Assembly (NCBI GenBank): GCA_947625205.1
Contig: CANQNN010000004.1
Coordinates: 1 to 64,000, forward strand
DNA: 64,000 nucleotides
Reading direction: 5' to 3'
Origin: an uncultured Lachnospiraceae bacterium
GTDB taxonomy: Bacteria; Bacillota; Clostridia; Lachnospirales; Lachnospiraceae
Shown: piece after piece, positions 59,436-64,000 of the stretch
How the letters are laid out: each line of letters starts with the position of its first letter
How positions within the stretch are numbered: position 1 is the first letter of the stretch
Translations under genes and position numbers: made by a program
The notes under the pieces: model-generated
The model's input: only the letters and a program-made list of their open reading frames with translations
Told to the model about the DNA's origin: nothing
Databases searched by the model: none

Positions 59436-61895
59436 TTACAGCCATTCGTTCCAGAAACGTTCCACACGCCTGCCTATCCGGTCAACGGTTACAACCTCGC
59501 AGTTGTTCCATTCTCTCGGAAACAGCCTTCGGTATGCAGGCGTCAGAAACCGCTCGTCCAGAAGCGCTACAATACCGAAGTCGTCCACCGTGCGGATAAC
59601 TCTGCCTGCCGCTTGCAGCACCTTATTCATGCCCGGATAACGGTATGCGTAATTAAAGCCATCGTCTCCCCGGTCGTCAAAATATTTCTTTAATATTTCC
59701 CGCTCATTACATACCTGGGGAATACCTGTCCCAACGATGATCGCCCCGATCAGACTGTCTTTCTTTAGGTCGATGCCCTCGCTGAATATTCCGCCCATCA
59801 CGCAGAACCCCAGCAGACTGCGCTCGTCTTCTATCTCTATCTCCATATGTATCAGTTCGCCCAGGTCACAGCTTTCATTTCCTGTAAAACGGCTTAAAAA
59901 ATCCTCCCTCGCCTGCTCGTCCATATAATCTTCCTGAACAATGCAGTCTACGGTTCCATCCTCATTGAAACAGTGCATATAGATGTCGTAAACAGCCCGC
60001 AGGAAGATATGGGACGGAAAGAACAACAGATAATTACCATGACGCCTGCTGACCACCTCATGGATATAGGAAGCGATACGGTAATACTCTTCGTCGCCTC
60101 TGCGCGTGTATTTACTCGTCACATCGCTCCCGATATACAGCCCCAGCTTCTCCGGCCGGAAAACAGATTTCGCGTACACTTCGTAATCGCCTTCCTGCGC
60201 GCCGATCAGCGCCTTGTAGTACTGGATCGGCAGAAGCGTTGCGGAAAACAGGATAGAGCTTCTTCCCCGCGCCATACAGGCGCGGAGATTAGTAGACGGA
60301 TTGACGCAAAAAAGCTTCAGGATAAAGCTCCCGTCCGACTCCATCTCCGAATAGGTCACATAATTGTCATCCACCAGCTCATAGATCTGCAGGAAATGGG
60401 AAACCTCAAAGTAAAATTCCAGAATATCTTTCCGCACCGGGCTTTCCTCGTGATCCTCCAGATAATCGTCGATCGCCGCGCCGAGTCTGGTCAGCGCCCG
60501 CACAAACGGCGCAACATCATCCTCCACCTTATAAGCTTCGCATTCTCTTTTCAGCTCCAGCAGCTCTTTATTACAATTGTTCAAATGCCATGCGATACGC
60601 TCATCGTATGTCTTTACTTTTCTCCTGAGCGCCAGAAAATCTTCCTTACACAGCACGGCGCTGTACATCTCTCTGCCCCGCTCCACCAGATTGTGCGCCT
60701 CGTCGATCAGGAAAACATACTCATCCCTGGTTCCCTCCGCAAAAAATCTCCGCAGATATACATGCGGATCAAACACATAATTGTAATCGCAGATAACCGC
60801 ATCGGAGAACAGACTCATATCCAGACACATCTCAAACGGACACACCGTATGCTTAGCCGCGTATTCCTCTATTTTTTCTCTGCTGCAGGCGTCTTCATGG
60901 GTAAGCAGATCGTATATGGCATCGTTGATCCTGTCAAAATGCCCTTTCGCATAGGGACAGTATTCCGGATTGCACTCCGTCTCTTCCATAAAACACGCCT
61001 TATCCTTCGCCGTCAATATAACGCTTTTAAATTTTAATCCATGCTCCCTCAGCAGCGAAAAAGCATTTTCCGCCACTGTGCGCGTAACTGTCTTGGCAGT
61101 CAGATAGAAGATCTTCCGGCACATACCGGCTCCCATAGCCTGAACCGCCGGAAAAACGGTCGAGATCGTCTTGCCGGCTCCCGTCGGCGCCTCGATAAAC
61201 AGCTTTCTCTGATGGTAAATCGTCCGGTACACATAGGATACCAGTTCTTTCTGCCCTTCCCTGTATTCAAAGGGGAACGCAAGCTCCTTAATGGAATCCT
61301 GCCGCATTCTCTGCCACGCGAAATCGTAATCCGCCCATTTCCTGTACTGTTCCATCACCGCGTCAAACCACCGGTCCAGCTCCTCACAGGTGAAATCATA
61401 GTGAAAATAGCGCAGCTCCTCGGTTTCCATATGGCAGTACGTCATCCGCACGCGGATCTGCTTAAGTCCGTTCTGCTTCGCATAAATATAGGCATAACAT
61501 TTTGCCTGTGCAAGATGTACCGGCACCGGCTCTTTCATCTTCTTCAGATCATGAAACGTTCCTTTTATCTCATCGACCGTCACCTGCACAGCTTCTGCGG
61601 TATCCGGTCCAGCCGTGCCGTCGGGAAGCTCCGGAACGGCGCTTATAGTAGCGTCGTTTTCTATAATAATACCGTCAGCCCTGCCCTCAAGCAGAATATC
61701 GTATTCCCCCGCAGGATACCGGTAAGCAAGCGCCACCTCCGCGTGATACTCCGGTCCCATCCGCCTTTGTATCATACGGTGGATACGGCTTCCCTCCTGC
61801 ATCGCATTTTCCGAAGATACCGCTTTTCTGTTGTCTATGTCGCCGGAGCGAAGGATAAACTCCACAAGCCCTCTCACCGAAACACGCACTTCCAT
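59436..61895 (-). CDS. PD-(D/E)XK nuclease-XPD/DinG helicase fusion
   Basis: An 819-residue protein. Residues about 1-215 carry a PD-(D/E)XK, Cas4/AddB-like nuclease pattern: EGRADGI (Asp), VDEIKGT (E-x-K) and QAKCYAYIYA. The rest is an XPD/DinG-type superfamily-2 helicase with Walker A EAPTGAGKT, a four-cysteine iron-sulfur cluster region (CFMEETECNPEYC and neighbours), DEAH box LIDEAHN and a C-terminal GRVIR motif. A coupled nuclease and 5'-3' helicase would process DNA ends or structured intermediates. It is in a DNA-repair neighbourhood (nfo, TIGR03915/TIGR03916). Confidence 0.9.
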   Translation of the reverse strand: MEVRVSVRGLVEFILRSGDIDNRKAVSSENAMQEGSRIHRMIQRRMGPEYHAEVALAYRYPAGEYDILLEGRADGIIIENDATISAVPELPDGTAGPDTAEAVQVTVDEIKGTFHDLKKMKEPVPVHLAQAKCYAYIYAKQNGLKQIRVRMTYCHMETEELRYFHYDFTCEELDRWFDAVMEQYRKWADYDFAWQRMRQDSIKELAFPFEYREGQKELVSYVYRTIYHQRKLFIEAPTGAGKTISTVFPAVQAMGAGMCRKIFYLTAKTVTRTVAENAFSLLREHGLKFKSVILTAKDKACFMEETECNPEYCPYAKGHFDRINDAIYDLLTHEDACSREKIEEYAAKHTVCPFEMCLDMSLFSDAVICDYNYVFDPHVYLRRFFAEGTRDEYVFLIDEAHNLVERGREMYSAVLCKEDFLALRRKVKTYDERIAWHLNNCNKELLELKRECEAYKVEDDVAPFVRALTRLGAAIDDYLEDHEESPVRKDILEFYFEVSHFLQIYELVDDNYVTYSEMESDGSFILKLFCVNPSTNLRACMARGRSSILFSATLLPIQYYKALIGAQEGDYEVYAKSVFRPEKLGLYIGSDVTSKYTRRGDEEYYRIASYIHEVVSRRHGNYLLFFPSHIFLRAVYDIYMHCFNEDGTVDCIVQEDYMDEQAREDFLSRFTGNESCDLGELIHMEIEIEDERSLLGFCVMGGIFSEGIDLKKDSLIGAIIVGTGIPQVCNEREILKKYFDDRGDDGFNYAYRYPGMNKVLQAAGRVIRTVDDFGIVALLDERFLTPAYRRLFPREWNNCEVVTVDRIGRRVERFWNEWL

Positions 61896-61948
61896 ACCGT
61901 TTCTCCGCCCTTATCCGCACTTATACCGGTTATGTATCCGAACCCACA

Positions 61949-61992
61949 CAAAAACTCCCTGTTAAGATATTACGATATCTCAAACAGGGAGT
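61949..61992 (-). terminator. Terminator of the HPr-like gene
   Basis: ACTCCCTGTT pairs with AACAGGGAGT (61954-61963, 61983-61992), with an inner AGATAT/ATATCT stem, followed on the minus strand by TTTTG. It lies after the HPr-like gene and before the helicase start. Confidence 0.85.
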
Positions 61993-62022
61993 CAATGTAA
62001 CATGTTTCTCCGGATTATATGA

Positions 62023-62247
62023 TCAACAAGCCACTGCAAATTTGCTCAGGTACTGTTCAAAATCCGCATCATATCCATTATAGGCAACTGTCAGAACCTG
62101 ATTAAAATTGAGTCCCAGCACCCCGATGATAGATTTGGCATCCACTATAAAGCTATTGTAGGAGATGTCCACATCAAAGGTGCATTTTGTTGCAGCGCAC
62201 ACAAAGTCCTTCACTTCGTCCGGTCTTAATTTGATTCTGTGCTTCAT
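62023..62247 (-). CDS. HPr-like protein lacking the phosphorylatable histidine
   Basis: A 74-residue HPr-fold protein from the ATG at 62247. The active-site region reads MKHRIKLRPDEVKDF, where a true HPr has LHARPA, so the phosphocarrier His is missing. The rest (SYNSFIVDAKSIIGVLGLN) keeps the HPr fold and the region around the regulatory Ser. It may be a regulatory or sensor paralogue rather than a phosphotransferase component. It has its own promoter and terminator. Confidence 0.8.
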   Translation of the reverse strand: MKHRIKLRPDEVKDFVCAATKCTFDVDISYNSFIVDAKSIIGVLGLNFNQVLTVAYNGYDADFEQYLSKFAVAC

Positions 62248-62324
62248 AACATTCACCATCCTTTTCCATTCATGTATGCAAAAGGCACACATAGAAAATC
62301 GTTTTCTTTCTCCTCATTGAGATG

Positions 62325-62352
62325 ATTATACACTTTTAAAAACATTTGTAAA
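62325..62352 (-). promoter_or_regulatory. Promoter of the HPr-like gene
   Basis: TTTACA (62352-62347) and TATAAT (62330-62325) with 16 bp between them, about 78 bp before the start. The remaining 62353-62489 gap shows A/T-rich sequence and no gene. Confidence 0.7.
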
Positions 62353-62489
62353 GAGTCTTTTTTGTTCCAAAAAAAGTACAATTTCCGGCGTTTTCGTTAA
62401 TTTTACGGTTTCCCGCCCGGTTTCCCTGAATAATTTGTTGTTTTTGCCTATTAACGCAATATCTTGTGGTTATCCAGAATAAAAACTGC

Positions 62490-63314
62490 TCATCTGGGGC
62501 TAAATTCAAACATATATTCTTGGAAACGAAGCGGAAGCATTTGCTGCTGTAAACGCCTGTTACGGCGCTCCCCGATCGCTGCCGTCTCATGGAAAAGGGC
62601 AAACAGCTCGCGGTACTTGCGTTCTTCCCCCGACAGGCGTATTCCCGCATCCGGTGCATCCGCTGCAGTCGTCCGGGCATTATCCTTGTCAGCAATATTA
62701 TATTCACAGGCGCCCCGCCCCGATACCATATACCAGTCCTTACCCGCTGGATGCACGCCGAAAAGATCCCTCTTTTCATCGTGTATCAGGAAATTCTCTT
62801 TTGGCAGCCTATCCGCAAAATGAGGCATGATAAAAGCCATTACATTGTTCTCGGGACCGATCCGCGCGTACAGGACCCCGTTTTCCAGCTCTCCAAACCT
62901 CAGAAACTCAATCTCCTTATGCGCCTCATTCGCCGTGCGTCTCGCAAGCTCATGGGTACGGGCAACATAGGGATTGCGCAGGTTATCCATAGTCCTTGTA
63001 CCGCTCCCCGCGGTAATGCCGTCCACCACCGTCCGATAGACCGCCTCGCCTTTATCCTCATAAAAAGAAGCCGCGGCACGGCAGAGTGCAAGATACACTT
63101 CATCGCCCAGTCTGCTCTTTAATGTTTTTATCACCTTATTAGTTTTTACATAATCCGGACGGCTATACAGATATACGGCAAATAATCTGTAATTATCTTC
63201 CTCTCCCACCTGAATATGTATGTGCTCATGCCCTTCGCGCAAAGCATAAGCATCATAGACCGCCGTAAAGATCCCTTCCAGCGAATCCTCGCAAATAATA
63301 TATTTTTCTTCCAT
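62490..63314 (-). CDS. TIGR03915-family putative DNA repair protein
   Basis: A 274-residue protein starting near MEEKYIICEDSLEGIFTAVY, with ALCRAAASFYEDKGEAVYRT, DNLRNPYVARTHELARRTA and MPHFADRLPKENFLIHD. The DUF4130-type fold and pairing with the adjacent radical SAM protein match the TIGR03915/TIGR03916 couple, a putative DNA repair or modification system. An ATG 27 bp upstream is an alternative start. It is separated by only 41 bp from the radical SAM gene end. Confidence 0.88.
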   Translation of the reverse strand: MEEKYIICEDSLEGIFTAVYDAYALREGHEHIHIQVGEEDNYRLFAVYLYSRPDYVKTNKVIKTLKSRLGDEVYLALCRAAASFYEDKGEAVYRTVVDGITAGSGTRTMDNLRNPYVARTHELARRTANEAHKEIEFLRFGELENGVLYARIGPENNVMAFIMPHFADRLPKENFLIHDEKRDLFGVHPAGKDWYMVSGRGACEYNIADKDNARTTAADAPDAGIRLSGEERKYRELFALFHETAAIGERRNRRLQQQMLPLRFQEYMFEFSPR

Positions 63315-63355
63315 ATGACTCTCGTTTTCCTGTTCGCCCATTCTCCGTCTGCGTC

Positions 63356-64000
63356 TTATCCCGGCTGTACGCCGTAATCAGACAGCGACATCTGCCGGTA
63401 AACCGTGCCGTCTGCCATAAAGGAAAGCTTTCCGTCTTTTCCCGGCTTATTCTGTTCAGTCAGGTTCCGCACGATATATTCCTCGTCAAGCTTTGCCGGA
63501 TACAGCATCCTTCCGCCGCACGTGATAAAGTAAAGCGCACGCTTGATCACAACGCCCATTTTTTTTAAATCTTCAAACGTAAGACTGCCAAATCTGCGCG
63601 CCGCCACGATACGTCTGGCGCTCCTGACCCCAACGCCGGGTATCCGGAGCAGCGTATGATAATCCGCACGGTTGATCTCCACCGGAAACGCTTCCAGATG
63701 CCTTACCGCCCAGTCTGCCTTCGGATCGAGCGCAAGATTAAAGTTGGGCCGTTTCTCATTCAGCAGTTCATCCGCCTTAAAATTATAAAAACGCAGCAGC
63801 CAGTCCGCCTGGTACAGCCTGTGCTCACGTAAAAGAGGCGGTCCGAAAACAGTCGCCGGCAGGTCCTTATCTTCGTTCACATTGACAAATGCGGAATAAT
63901 ACACCCTCTTCAGGGAAAATTTATTATACAGGTTCTCCGCCACCGACATGATCTGGTAATCGCTCTCAGGGAGCGCTCCTATCACCATCTGGGTAGATTG
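63356..64000 (-). CDS. TIGR03916-family radical SAM DNA repair protein (5' end cut by window)
   Basis: The frame runs open to base 64000, giving 215 codons without an N-terminus. It reads STQMVIGALPESD, then HRLYQADWLLRFYNF, and a helix-hairpin-helix DNA-binding motif LLRIPGVGVRSARRIVAARR near the middle. This is the C-terminal half of the putative DNA modification/repair radical SAM family; the radical SAM cysteine motif would lie beyond the window. Together with TIGR03915 it forms a conserved two-gene unit. Confidence 0.9.
   Translation of the reverse strand, partial: QSTQMVIGALPESDYQIMSVAENLYNKFSLKRVYYSAFVNVNEDKDLPATVFGPPLLREHRLYQADWLLRFYNFKADELLNEKRPNFNLALDPKADWAVRHLEAFPVEINRADYHTLLRIPGVGVRSARRIVAARRFGSLTFEDLKKMGVVIKRALYFITCGGRMLYPAKLDEEYIVRNLTEQNKPGKDGKLSFMADGTVYRQMSLSDYGVQPG

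Noticed and set aside
59436..61895. CRISPR-associated Cas4 or DinG (CasDinG) gene
   Set aside because: No CRISPR repeat array and no other cas gene was seen in the window; the neighbours are DNA repair genes.

Overview
The window looks like chromosome from a spore-forming, Gram-positive anaerobe of the Firmicutes, most likely Lachnospiraceae (Clostridium cluster XIVa). The evidence is strong AGGAGG-type ribosome binding sites, spoIIAA-spoIIAB-sigF and spoVA genes, a T-box before valS, the anaerobic (cbi) cobalamin route, many LytTR/AgrC-type sensors and several Lachnospiraceae-type small proteins. The genus is not resolved. Most genes lie on the minus strand. No rRNA, tRNA, CRISPR array or complete insertion sequence was seen.

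Layout. 0-12.7 kb is visibly AT-rich and holds signalling and export: a partial ABC-2-like permease with a lipoprotein, two LytTR/GHKL two-component pairs, and an OmpR/HisKA pair followed by an FtsX-type ABC transporter, a small membrane protein and a HicB remnant. 12.8-22.7 kb is a TetR-controlled redox operon. It has a promoter embedded in two identical palindromic operators, two aldo/keto reductases, a carboxymuconolactone decarboxylase-cupin, four flavodoxin-like domains (one on a lipoprotein, one on a membrane protein with DUF4405 and FGE-like domains), an amidohydrolase-aldo/keto reductase fusion and palindromic intergenic elements. 22.8-24.5 kb holds a DUF554 protein and a zinc-dependent phospholipase C-like protein.

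24.5-34.7 kb is a cobalamin operon (cbiD, cbiF, cbiG, cobJ, cobK and a CbiE-CbiT-CbiA fusion) with two cytoplasmic glycoside hydrolases (GH43- and GH26-like) inside it. 34.7-37 kb has spoVAC, spoVAB and spoVAA separated by elaborate inverted and direct repeats. 37-38 kb is an AT-rich mazEF module. 38-45 kb runs through a second phospholipase C-like gene, a small ORF, the spoIIA operon, a zinc-ribbon/TPR protein, a second small ORF, folC and a FapA/DUF342 protein. 45-50.6 kb is valS with its T-box leader and promoter, then a membrane HD-GYP protein.

50.9-55 kb has an ECF S component and a PadR-DUF1700-DUF4097-PspC envelope-stress-like operon. 54.7-58.1 kb is carbohydrate metabolism (GH113-like, AraC regulator, GH13). 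58.5-64 kb is a DNA-repair neighbourhood: endonuclease IV, a PD-(D/E)XK nuclease-XPD/DinG-type helicase fusion, an HPr-like protein, and the TIGR03915 and TIGR03916 (radical SAM, truncated by the window end) pair.

The least explained items are the extracytoplasmic flavodoxin/DUF4405/FGE operon, a nested 135-bp palindrome with tandem duplication between spoVAB and spoVAC, a MITE-like element that supplies the stop codon of the FGE fusion gene, and a 10-bp motif (TTATGTAAAC) that recurs seven times, five of them inside cobalamin genes.
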